DNA from: Roseicyclus sp965662675
GTDB taxonomy: Bacteria; Pseudomonadota; Alphaproteobacteria; Rhodobacterales; Rhodobacteraceae
Assembly (NCBI RefSeq): GCF_965662675.1
Contig: NZ_CBFIIK010000094.1
Location: 1 to 10,965, forward strand
Direction of reading: 5' to 3'
Length of the DNA stretch: 10,965 nt
Under the pieces are notes generated by a model. It was not told the origin of the DNA, searched no databases, and saw nothing but the letters and a program-made list of their open reading frames with translations. Each line of letters starts with the position of its first letter. Position 1 is the first letter of the stretch. Shown piece by piece: positions 1-5,830 of this stretch. The position numbers and the translations under genes were made by a program.

Positions 1-24
1 AAGAAATACGAAGACAACTTCTGA
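1..24 (+). CDS. rpoA: RNA polymerase alpha subunit, C-terminal end only (partial)
   Basis: The window opens in frame with seven codons reading KKYEDNF followed by a TGA stop at 22-24. This resembles the C-terminal tail of alphaproteobacterial RpoA, and rplQ follows directly, as expected at the end of the alpha operon. RpoA dimerises to nucleate core RNA polymerase, and its C-terminal domain contacts UP elements and activators. Only the tail is visible, so the identification rests mainly on the rplQ context. Confidence 0.75.
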   Translation, partial: KKYEDNF

Positions 25-31
25 TCGGTGT

Positions 32-55
32 AGGGTGCGCCTTCAGGCGCACCTT
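32..55 (+). terminator. Hairpin between rpoA and rplQ
   Basis: A perfect 8-bp stem (GGTGCGCC, 34-41, with GGCGCACC, 46-53) closes a TTCA loop. It can grow to 10 bp by one G-U and one A-U pair at its base. No T run follows, so it is more likely an mRNA processing or partial-termination element in the rpoA-rplQ transcript than a full intrinsic terminator. It starts only eight bases after the rpoA stop. Confidence 0.5.
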
Positions 56-146
56 GCCCCGCCCCCCGGGCAATGATGCCCCAATAGGTGAGAGGTCTGC
101 ACGCACGGGCCTCCGGACAAAGCAAAATGTGATAGGAGATTGACCC

Positions 147-566
147 ATGCGTCACGCCCGCGGATACCGCCGCCTGAACCGGACCCACGAACATCGTAAG
201 GCGATGTTCGCCAATATGTGCGGCTCGCTCATCGAACATGAGCAGATCAAGACCACCCTGCCCAAGGCCAAGGAATTGCGCCCGATCATCGAAAAGCTGA
301 TCACGCTGGGCAAGCGCGGCGATCTGCACGCCCGCCGTCAGGCCGCTTCGCAGCTCAAGCAAGACGCCTATGTCGCCAAGCTGTTCGACATTCTCGGCCC
401 CCGCTACGCCGAGCGTCAGGGTGGCTATGTGCGCATCATGAAGGCGGGCTTCCGCTATGGTGACATGGCGCCGATGGCGATCATCGAATTCGTCGATCGC
501 GATCTGGATGCCAAAGGTGCCGCCGACCGCGCTCGCCTTGCCGCCGAAGAGCTTGTCGAAGAATAA
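147..566 (+). CDS. rplQ: 50S ribosomal protein L17
   Basis: This 139-residue protein matches bacterial L17 from its first residues (MRHARGYRRLNR). It carries the L17 signature region IKTTLPKAKELRP at about residues 34-46 and the conserved block ILGPRYAERQGGYVRI near residues 82-97. L17 is a large-subunit protein near the peptide exit tunnel. The start is fixed by an AGGAG ribosome binding site at 134-138, eight bases before the ATG. It follows rpoA, the normal bacterial arrangement, and a strong terminator lies 40 bases after its stop, marking the operon end. Length is normal for Rhodobacterales. Identification is secure. Confidence 0.97.
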   Translation: MRHARGYRRLNRTHEHRKAMFANMCGSLIEHEQIKTTLPKAKELRPIIEKLITLGKRGDLHARRQAASQLKQDAYVAKLFDILGPRYAERQGGYVRIMKAGFRYGDMAPMAIIEFVDRDLDAKGAADRARLAAEELVEE

Positions 567-606
567 TTCGCGCGCACCCACCCGGGTGATCATCGCGATC
601 AGATTG

Positions 607-631
607 CGCCCCCGCATTGCGGGGGCGTTTT
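607..631 (+). terminator. Rho-independent terminator after rplQ
   Basis: A perfect 9-bp GC-rich stem (CGCCCCCGC, 607-615, with GCGGGGGCG, 619-627) encloses an ATT loop and is followed by TTTT at 628-631. It sits 40 bases after the rplQ stop. It should close the ribosomal/RpoA operon and insulate it from the quorum-sensing genes downstream. Confidence 0.9.
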
Positions 632-638
632 CATGTCA

Positions 639-845
639 TCAATGCTCGGCCGTTCCGCCTTTGGTCTGCGATCTCGCGGGCGATCGGCGCAGTGCCGCTG
701 TCGTGGGCGGCGGCTTCAACAAACCGTTCAGCATCGCTTGGGATGACACGGGGCCTTGGCCAAGATATTCGAGGATGTCATTGCGCGCCCGCGGCGATAG
801 CCGCATGAGACGCGCAAAAAGACCCGGTTCGATCTTTTCGTCCAT
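639..845 (-). CDS. Possible small divergent hypothetical protein (68 aa)
   Basis: I do not recognise this ORF. Read from the ATG at 845 on the minus strand it gives 68 residues starting MDEKIEPGLFARLMRLSPRA. The first 45 residues look like a compact helical protein (ARLMRLSPRARNDILEYL), while the last 20 are basic, Pro/Ser/Thr-rich and probably disordered. A GTG six codons upstream (863) is an alternative start. Codon choice is like that of the neighbours. A weak GGTGAG lies four bases before the ATG, and a plausible minus-strand promoter (876-903) precedes it. It is divergent from luxR and ends close to the rplQ terminator. It could still be a chance ORF, since the region is GC-rich; I give it less than even odds. 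Confidence 0.38.
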   Translation of the reverse strand: MDEKIEPGLFARLMRLSPRARNDILEYLGQGPVSSQAMLNGLLKPPPTTAALRRSPARSQTKGGTAEH

Positions 846-875
846 TCGTCTCACCACTTCCACACACGCGTGACG

Positions 876-903
876 AGAATACGGTTGACCGTCATTCTGG
901 CAA
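876..903 (-). promoter_or_regulatory. Candidate promoter for the small divergent ORF
   Basis: On the minus strand TTGCCA (plus coordinates 898-903) and TATTCT (876-881) are separated by 16 bases, a fair match to a sigma-70 promoter. Transcription would start near 869, just ahead of the possible 68-residue ORF. It overlaps the candidate luxR promoter, so the two would compete. This is motif matching only. Confidence 0.3.
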
Positions 904-913
904 CCTGTCTAAA
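885..913 (+). promoter_or_regulatory. Candidate luxR promoter
   Basis: TTGACC at 885-890 and TCTAAA at 908-913 are 17 bases apart, a good sigma-70-type spacing with 5/6 and 4/6 consensus matches. Transcription would start near 919-921, about 20 bases before the luxR GTG. The -10 lies inside an inverted repeat and a lux-box-like sequence (separate entry), which suggests that a regulator blocks or tunes this promoter. Confidence 0.4.
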
Positions 914-928
914 AGGACATGACCTTTT
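903..928 (+). promoter_or_regulatory. Candidate operator: inverted repeat overlapping a lux-box-like sequence
   Basis: AAAAGG (911-916) and CCTTTT (923-928) form a perfect 6-bp inverted repeat around ACATGA. A degenerate lux box, ACCTGTCTAAAAGGACATGA (903-922), overlaps it and keeps the CTG half and CA of the usual CTG-N10-CAG core. Both sit over the predicted luxR -10. LuxR-family proteins bound over a -10 usually repress, so autoregulation is the simplest reading. I found no comparable box ahead of luxI. The lux-box match is partial. Confidence 0.35.
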
Positions 929-940
929 GGATAGTTTTTT

Positions 941-1552
941 GTGTCAAAAGCACCAGTTATTGATCTTTTGCTGCATGAGTTGGCGCTGGCCGCGCCGGCA
1001 GGTTTCGCCGTCGGGCTGCATATCCGCTATGTCTCGCCCCTGATCATGGTCAACACCTATCCAGAAGACTGGCAAGAGGTCTACACCGCCAAGGTCTATG
1101 GGTTGCGCGACCCGACGCTGGCTTGGGGCCTCAGCCATTCTGGCACGCGCCGATGGTCGCAGATCGGCCTGCCCGATCCCTTCGGCCTGTTGGCCGAGGC
1201 GGCGCAATACGGGCTGTGCTATGGCATGATCTCTTCCACCGGCCCGATGTCGTCGCGCACCATCGCGGGTGCGGCGCGCGCTGACCGTGAATTCACCGAT
1301 ATCGAGATGGCCCATATCCATCGGATCGTGCAGCGCATGCATGATCTGTCCGAGCCGCCCGCGCGCCTGTCGCGCCCGCAGGCCGACGCCCTACGATGCA
1401 TCGCGGATGGGGACCGCCATGCAGCTGCCGCCGCCCGTCTGGGCATATCCGAAAGCGCCTTCAAAGCCCGCCTCACCGCGGCCCGGCAAAAACTCATGGC
1501 GCGCACCACGGCCGAGGCCGTTCAGCGCGCCAGAGAGTACGGATTGATCTAG
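941..1552 (+). CDS. luxR: LuxR-family acyl-homoserine-lactone-responsive regulator
   Basis: This 203-residue protein has an N-terminal autoinducer-binding domain (about 10-130) and a C-terminal LuxR-type helix-turn-helix (about 142-203). All TraR-type ligand-pocket residues can be placed with correct spacing: W44, Y48, D57, P58 and W72, with G101 near the position of TraR G113, so it should bind an acyl-homoserine lactone. The DNA-binding domain ends in the usual GLI but is divergent: the nearly invariant Glu (TraR E178) is Q147, and the recognition region reads SESAFKARL. The start is a GTG with no clear ribosome binding site; an in-frame TAG at 932-934 rules out longer forms. It is about 13 residues shorter than TraR ahead of the pocket. 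luxI lies 81 bases downstream, so the two are probably partners. The gene symbol is the family name. Confidence 0.9.
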   Translation: MSKAPVIDLLLHELALAAPAGFAVGLHIRYVSPLIMVNTYPEDWQEVYTAKVYGLRDPTLAWGLSHSGTRRWSQIGLPDPFGLLAEAAQYGLCYGMISSTGPMSSRTIAGAARADREFTDIEMAHIHRIVQRMHDLSEPPARLSRPQADALRCIADGDRHAAAAARLGISESAFKARLTAARQKLMARTTAEAVQRAREYGLI

Positions 1553-1633
1553 GACGGTACCGACAGCTGAGGCATAGGGGTGCCCCCCGTGGTGCGGTGT
1601 GATGACGACCGGCCAACAAAGGGGGCTTATCCT

Positions 1634-2221
1634 ATGAAAATGACGACACTGTCCTTTGCCAATATGCACCAGCACGGCGCGCTCTTCGCCAATATGCTGC
1701 GCGCCCGCCACCGCACTTTCATCGAGGGGATGCATTGGGAATTGCCCAATGCCGACGGGATGGAGTTCGACCAATACGATACCGCCCAAAGCCGCTGGGT
1801 CTGTGTGCATGCGGGCGACCGGGTGTTGGCGGGCGTACGCCTGACGCCCACCACCGCGCGCTGCGGGATTTATTCCTACATGGTGCGCGATGCGCAGCGC
1901 GGGCTGCTCGATACGATCCCCGCGCATCTGCTCGATGACACCGCGCCGATCGCCGATCATATCTGGGATGCCAACCGCCTTTTCGTGGCCGATGGCGTGA
2001 CGACCGATATCCGCCACGAGGTGCAGCTGTCGCTCATGGGCCACATGGTGCGCTCGGCACGTGAATTGGGTGCCTCGACGCTGATCGGGCTTTTGCCCAT
2101 CGCCGTGCCACGCTTGGGGCGTCGCTTGGGCATCGACATGGAACCGGCCGGCCCCTTGATGAAGATCGGGGGCGTGTCGCATCGCTGCTACTTCGTTACC
2201 ATGGCCTCCAAGATGCACTGA
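1634..2221 (+). CDS. luxI: Acyl-homoserine-lactone synthase (LuxI family)
   Basis: This 195-residue protein is an autoinducer synthase that would make an acyl-homoserine lactone from S-adenosylmethionine and an acyl-ACP. The conserved family residues are visible: R25, F29 and W35 in the RHRTFIEGMHW segment, D46 and D49 in EFDQYD, and R69 in AGVRLTPTT. The second half of the active site reads IWDANR, so the usual Glu of the E-x-x-R pair is D112 while R115 is kept. I chose the ATG at 1634 because AAAGGGGG (1618-1625) precedes it by eight bases and the LuxI domain begins right after it; a GTG at 1580 would add 18 non-family residues. It follows luxR in the same direction. No lux box was found directly upstream, so it may depend on the luxR promoter. 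Acyl specificity cannot be read from the sequence. Confidence 0.93.
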   Translation: MKMTTLSFANMHQHGALFANMLRARHRTFIEGMHWELPNADGMEFDQYDTAQSRWVCVHAGDRVLAGVRLTPTTARCGIYSYMVRDAQRGLLDTIPAHLLDDTAPIADHIWDANRLFVADGVTTDIRHEVQLSLMGHMVRSARELGASTLIGLLPIAVPRLGRRLGIDMEPAGPLMKIGGVSHRCYFVTMASKMH

Positions 2222-2260
2222 CGGCCCACACTCTGGCGCCGTCGCCACAAGGGCGATAGC

Positions 2261-3586
2261 GTGGCGCGCATGGATCTGTTCGATACACCACAAGGCGATC
2301 AAGACGCCGCCCGTGCCACCGGCCCCCGCCCCTTGGCCGACAGGCTCAGACCTGCGCGGCTGGCCGATGTGATCGGGCAAGATCACCTGCTCGGCCCCGA
2401 GGGGTCGCTGCGGATCATGCTCGATGCGGGTGCGCTGAGTTCCCTGATTTTGTGGGGGCCGCCCGGCGTGGGCAAGACCACCATCGCGCGGCTTTTGGCA
2501 CAGGAAACGCATCTTCATTTCGTCCAGATCAGCGCGATCTTCACCGGCGTGCCCGAGCTGCGCAAAGTGTTCGAGGCCGCCCGCCTGCGCCACGCGAACG
2601 GGCAGGGGACACTTCTTTTCGTCGATGAAATCCACCGCTTCAACAAGGCGCAGCAAGACGGCTTCCTCCCCCATATGGAGGATGGCACGATCCTGCTGGT
2701 CGGGGCGACGACGGAAAACCCCAGCTTCGAGTTGAACGCCGCCTTGATGTCACGCGCACAGGTCTTGGTGCTGAACCGTCTGGGTGATGATGCGCTTGCG
2801 CAGATGATCGCGCATGCCGAGGCCACGCTGGACCACCCCCTGCCGCTGACCCCCGATGCGCGGGCGGCGCTGGTGACCATGGCCGATGGCGATGGGCGCG
2901 CGCTGCTCAATCTGGTGGAACAGGTCGCGGCGTGGAAGGTCGACGGGCAACTGACGCCTGCGCAACTGGGCCAACGCCTGCAACGCCGTGCCGCGCAATA
3001 CGACAAATCGGGCGAGGCGCATTACAACCTGATCTCTGCGCTCCACAAATCCGTGCGCGGCTCAGACCCCGATGCCGCCCTCTACTGGTTCGCCCGCATG
3101 CTGGAGGGGGGCGAAGACCCCCGTTTCCTCGCCCGTCGCATCACCCGCATGGCGGTCGAGGATATTGGCCTCGCCGATCCCGCCGCGCAGCGCCAATGCC
3201 TCGACGCGTGGTCCACTTACGAGCGGCTGGGCTCTCCCGAGGGGGAACTGGCACTGGCGCAAGCCGTGATCTATCTGGCGCTGGCACCGAAATCGAATGC
3301 CGCCTATGTCGCCTACAAGGCCGCGCGGGCGAGTGCGAAATCCACCGGTTCCGCGCCACCGCCCAAGCATATCCTGAACGCGCCGACCAAGATGATGAAG
3401 GATCAAGGCTTTGGCGCGGGATATGCCTATGATCACGACGCCGAAGACGGGTTTTCGGGGCAGAACTATTTCCCCGACACGATGTCGCGCGCGCGTTTCT
3501 ATGCGCCGGTGGAACGCGGTTATGAGCGTGATCTGAAAAAGCGGCTTGAGTGGTTCGAGGGCTTGCGTGCCAAACGCAAGAGTTAG
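2261..3586 (+). CDS. rarA: Replication-associated recombination protein A, AAA+ ATPase
   Basis: This 441-residue protein is RarA (MgsA; homologue of yeast Mgs1 and human WRNIP1), a clamp-loader-like ATPase acting at stalled replication forks. Seen in order: Walker A GPPGVGKTT at 66-74, Walker B LLFVDEIHRFNKAQQD at 118-133, a sensor-1 region GATTENPSFELNAALMSRAQV at 148-168, the RRITRMAVEDIGLADP helix of the C-terminal half, and the family's C-terminal segment with GAGYAYDHDAEDGFSGQNYFPD. Length is normal. The start is taken as GTG 2261 because AAGGG (2249-2253) is seven bases upstream; the ATG at 2270 is possible and removes three residues. It lies 39 bases after luxI with no visible terminator between, so read-through from luxRI is possible. 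Identification is secure. Confidence 0.96.
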   Translation: MARMDLFDTPQGDQDAARATGPRPLADRLRPARLADVIGQDHLLGPEGSLRIMLDAGALSSLILWGPPGVGKTTIARLLAQETHLHFVQISAIFTGVPELRKVFEAARLRHANGQGTLLFVDEIHRFNKAQQDGFLPHMEDGTILLVGATTENPSFELNAALMSRAQVLVLNRLGDDALAQMIAHAEATLDHPLPLTPDARAALVTMADGDGRALLNLVEQVAAWKVDGQLTPAQLGQRLQRRAAQYDKSGEAHYNLISALHKSVRGSDPDAALYWFARMLEGGEDPRFLARRITRMAVEDIGLADPAAQRQCLDAWSTYERLGSPEGELALAQAVIYLALAPKSNAAYVAYKAARASAKSTGSAPPPKHILNAPTKMMKDQGFGAGYAYDHDAEDGFSGQNYFPDTMSRARFYAPVERGYERDLKKRLEWFEGLRAKRKS

Positions 3587-3587
3587 G

Positions 3588-3609
3588 GCGTTTTCTGCAT
3601 AGAAAACGC
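3588..3609 (+). repeat. Palindrome 1 of 3 (hairpin after rarA)
   Basis: A perfect 9-bp inverted repeat (GCGTTTTCT, 3588-3596, with AGAAAACGC, 3601-3609) encloses GCAT and starts two bases after the rarA stop. It has no T tail. As RNA it could protect the rarA transcript 3' end; as DNA it could be an operator. Its centre (3598.5) is exactly 23 bp from the next palindrome. Confidence 0.75.
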
Positions 3610-3611
3610 AT

Positions 3612-3631
3612 GGGAAAACTGCAGTTTACCC
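3612..3631 (+). repeat. Palindrome 2 of 3
   Basis: GGGAAAACTGCAGTTTACCC is a 20-bp palindrome with a single mismatched pair, centred at 3621.5. It shares the core AAAACTGCAGTTT with palindrome 3. With that partner it can also form a 13-bp RNA hairpin (3615-3627 with 3639-3651, loop of 11). Confidence 0.8.
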
Positions 3632-3635
3632 TCAC

Positions 3636-3653
3636 GAAAAACTGCAGTTTTTC
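3636..3653 (+). repeat. Palindrome 3 of 3
   Basis: GAAAAACTGCAGTTTTTC is a perfect 18-bp palindrome centred at 3644.5, 23 bp from palindrome 2. It ends 58 bases before the crcB start codon. The repeated core suggests two binding sites for a dimeric regulator on the same face of the helix. Confidence 0.8.
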
Positions 3654-3711
3654 ATCCCCACCTCGTTGCCTGCCCATTGACTCCCCCCCGCCGCCGCCAC
3701 ATGCAGCCGTC

Positions 3712-4086
3712 ATGACAGCCATTCTCCAAGTCGCGCTTGGCGGCGCCATCGGTGCCGTGCTTCGATACCTGACCGGGATCGGGGTCTTGCGCCTGCTCGG
3801 GACTACGCCCATGCCGCTGGGCGTGCTGACGGTCAATGTGCTGGGCGCAGGCTTGGCGGGGCTTTTCGTGGCCTATGCCGCCGCGCGCGGGCTGAGCCAT
3901 CTGTCGCCCTTGATCGTCACCGGCATCTTGGGCGGCTTCACCACCTTCTCGGCCTTTTCGCTCGAGGCGGTGGCACTTTATGAACGTGGCGCGCTGGGCC
4001 TTGCCGCGTTCTACGTTCTGGCCAATGTTACCCTGTCGCTGGGCGCGCTGATGCTCGGCCTTGCCATCGGTCGGAGCTTCGCATGA
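3712..4086 (+). CDS. crcB: Fluoride ion channel CrcB/Fluc
   Basis: This 124-residue protein is a small four-helix membrane protein of the CrcB (Fluc) family, which forms dual-topology dimers exporting fluoride. Family hallmarks are visible: GGAIGAVLRY at 10-19 with R18, the conserved Asn in TVNVLG (N42), and GGFTTFSAFS at 74-83, which supplies the central Na+ site and the Phe residues lining the fluoride path. Hydrophobic segments fall near 1-28, 36-57, 66-90 and 97-121. I chose the ATG at 3712 because the family N-terminus begins there; the frame is open back to 3550 but that part is not CrcB-like. No ribosome binding site is obvious. I found no fluoride riboswitch upstream; the spacer instead holds three palindromes. 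Its TGA overlaps the rluC ATG (ATGA), so the two are coupled. Confidence 0.93.
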   Translation: MTAILQVALGGAIGAVLRYLTGIGVLRLLGTTPMPLGVLTVNVLGAGLAGLFVAYAAARGLSHLSPLIVTGILGGFTTFSAFSLEAVALYERGALGLAAFYVLANVTLSLGALMLGLAIGRSFA

Positions 4087-5129
4087 GTGGCGTTCAAACC
4101 TTGACGGTCGCCCAAGGCGATGGCGATCAGCGCCTCGATCGCTGGTTCCGCCGCCAGTTTCCGCATATCCCCCAAGGCCGCATCGAAAAGATGTGCCGCA
4201 AGGGCGAAATCCGCATCGATGGCGCGCGCGCCAAACCCGCCAGCCGTGTCGAGACGGGCCAGACCATCCGCATCCCGCCCTTGCCTGACGAGGCCGCGCC
4301 GGATTATGCCGTGGCCCCGCCGCGCATTTCCGATGCCGATGCCGCGATGATGCGCGAAGCCGTGATCTGGCGCGACGATCATATCATCGCGCTGAACAAG
4401 CCCGCGGGCCTGCCCACCCAAGGCGGTTCGGGCCATACGCGCCATATCGACGGGCTGGCCGAGGCGCTATGTTTCGGGCTTTCCGAAAAACCGCGCCTCG
4501 TGCATCGCTTGGACAAGGATACATCGGGCGTTTTGCTGCTTGCCCGCACGCGCGCCGCTGCCGATGCGTTGACCAAGGCATTCCGCGCGCGTGACACGCG
4601 CAAGATCTATTGGGCCGTCACCGCCGGTGTGCCCAGCCCCCGCATGGGCACGATCCGCTACGGTCTTGTCAAAGCGCCCGGCCATGGCAAGGGCGGCGAA
4701 GGCGAGAAGATGCAGATCGTCGCCCCCAAGGATGTCGATGCGACCGAGGGCGCCAAGCATGCCCATACCGATTATGCCGTGCTCTCCGCGCTGGGAAGTC
4801 GCGCGGCTTGGGTCGCGCTGGTGCCGGTGACGGGGCGCACCCACCAGCTACGCGCGCATATGGCGGGTATCGGGCACCCAGTGGCGGGCGATGGCAAATA
4901 CGGCGGCTCCAGTCAGGAGAATCTCGGCGATGGCTGGGGCGCACAGCTCGGCGGCGATCTGAGCCGCAAGTTGCATCTGCATGCCCGTTCCATCTCCATG
5001 ACCCATCCCGTGACGGGCAAGCGCATGAGCTTTACCGCCCCCTTGCCCGATCACATGCAGCGCACATGGGATCATCTGGAATGGCGGGTCGGCGATGTCC
5101 CCGCCGATCCGTTCGAGGACCCGGTTTGA
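4083..5129 (+). CDS. rluC: Ribosomal large subunit pseudouridine synthase, RluA/RluC family
   Basis: This 348-residue enzyme converts uridine to pseudouridine in 23S rRNA. An N-terminal S4-like RNA-binding domain spans about residues 15-65 (DQRLDRWFRRQF, then RKGEIRIDGARAKPASRV). The catalytic domain carries HRLDKDTSG at 141-149, with D144 as the expected catalytic Asp, and the later conserved segment TGRTHQLRAHMAGIGHPVAGDGKYGG. Domain order and length fit RluC, which in E. coli modifies U955, U2504 and U2580; the exact target here is inferred, and RluD-like specificity cannot be excluded. It overlaps crcB by ATGA at its start and the next gene by TTGA at its end. Confidence 0.9.
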   Translation: MSGVQTLTVAQGDGDQRLDRWFRRQFPHIPQGRIEKMCRKGEIRIDGARAKPASRVETGQTIRIPPLPDEAAPDYAVAPPRISDADAAMMREAVIWRDDHIIALNKPAGLPTQGGSGHTRHIDGLAEALCFGLSEKPRLVHRLDKDTSGVLLLARTRAAADALTKAFRARDTRKIYWAVTAGVPSPRMGTIRYGLVKAPGHGKGGEGEKMQIVAPKDVDATEGAKHAHTDYAVLSALGSRAAWVALVPVTGRTHQLRAHMAGIGHPVAGDGKYGGSSQENLGDGWGAQLGGDLSRKLHLHARSISMTHPVTGKRMSFTAPLPDHMQRTWDHLEWRVGDVPADPFEDPV

Positions 5130-5830
5130 GCGAACTGCGCACCGAACTGCGCACCGAACTGCGCCTTGTCATCTTCGATGTCGATGGCACGCTGATCGAC
5201 AGCCAGGCCCATATCCTCGCCGCGATGGATGCGGCCTTTGCCGCTCATGACCTGCCCCCGCCCGAACGGGAAGCGACACTTTCCATCGTCGGATTGTCGC
5301 TGCCGATCGCCATGGCGCGGTTGGCCCCGGACCATCCCGACAGCCAGCCGGGGCTGGTGGCGGCCTACAAGGACGCCTTTGGCCAGATGCGCCGCAGCCC
5401 CGATGGCGCCGCCCTTTCGCCGCTCTTTCCGGGCGCGCGCGCGGCCCTTGCCACCTTGGCCGCGCAAGATCACACCCTCTTGGCCATCGCCACCGGCAAA
5501 TCTCGCCGCGGGATGGATCATATCCTCGATCTGCATGATCTGCGCGGGCTGTTCCACTCGGTGCAGACCGCCGATGATCACCCGTCCAAACCGCACCCCT
5601 CCATGGTGGCGGCTTGTTTGCGCGACACCGGCACCTTGGCCGCGCGCGCCGTGATCTTGGGCGATACGACCTATGATATCGATATGGGGCGCGCCGCTGG
5701 CATCCACGCCTTGGGGGTCGCTTGGGGATACCACCCCGCCGATCGGCTGATCGCATCGGGAGCCGGCGCGATCTTGCACAGCTTTGACGCATTGCCAGTG
5801 ACGCTCGACCGGATATGTCCCCTGTCATGA
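5126..5830 (+). CDS. HAD-superfamily phosphatase, phosphoglycolate-phosphatase-like
   Basis: This protein of about 234 residues has the HAD motifs in order: motif I DVDGT (18-22, nucleophile D18, acid/base D20), motif II IATGK (T123), motif III Lys in SKPHP (K155), and motif IV GDTTYDIDMGRAAG (D180, D184). A helical cap lies between motifs I and II, as in Gph-type phosphatases acting on small phosphate monoesters; the substrate is not evident. No ATG lies before motif I, so I take the TTG at 5126, which overlaps the rluC stop (TTGA). Right after it the coding sequence contains a 12-bp tandem repeat that spells TELR copies (SELRTELRTELRL). Its TGA overlaps the atp12 ATG. Confidence 0.88.
   Translation: MSELRTELRTELRLVIFDVDGTLIDSQAHILAAMDAAFAAHDLPPPEREATLSIVGLSLPIAMARLAPDHPDSQPGLVAAYKDAFGQMRRSPDGAALSPLFPGARAALATLAAQDHTLLAIATGKSRRGMDHILDLHDLRGLFHSVQTADDHPSKPHPSMVAACLRDTGTLAARAVILGDTTYDIDMGRAAGIHALGVAWGYHPADRLIASGAGAILHSFDALPVTLDRICPLS
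5132..5165 (+). repeat. In-frame 12-bp tandem repeat at the HAD N-terminus
   Basis: The unit GAACTGCGCACC occurs at 5132-5143 and 5144-5155, and a third copy matches over its first nine bases, with one further C, from 5156. Copies are identical, which points to recent slippage duplication. Since 12 bases are four codons, changes in copy number keep the frame and only lengthen the leader peptide before the DVDGT motif. Confidence 0.9.

Noticed and set aside
457..873. A plus-strand open frame starting inside rplQ and running into the luxR upstream region
   Set aside because: It starts out of frame in rplQ, crosses the rplQ terminator, and is basic and Ser/Arg-rich with no domain.
919..963. A 14-codon leader peptide (ATG at 919) overlapping the luxR start
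   Set aside because: Its AAGG is only about two bases from the ATG and the predicted transcript would begin at or just before that ATG; nothing supports translation.
1553..1633. A lux box directly ahead of luxI
   Set aside because: No CTG-N10-CAG arrangement could be found; only short palindromes such as GGTACC and CAGCTG occur.
1391..2674. A 427-codon open frame on the minus strand across luxR end, luxI and rarA start
   Set aside because: It lies antisense to three well-supported genes, shows no recognisable domain, and has the His/Gln/Gly-rich composition typical of frames opposite GC-rich genes.
3550..3711. An upstream extension of crcB giving 178 residues
   Set aside because: The extra residues overlap the rarA end and run through the palindromes; the CrcB family N-terminus begins at the ATG at 3712.
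3587..3711. A fluoride riboswitch ahead of crcB
   Set aside because: The conserved GGNGATGG-type 5' segment and its partner segments are absent; only palindromes are seen.
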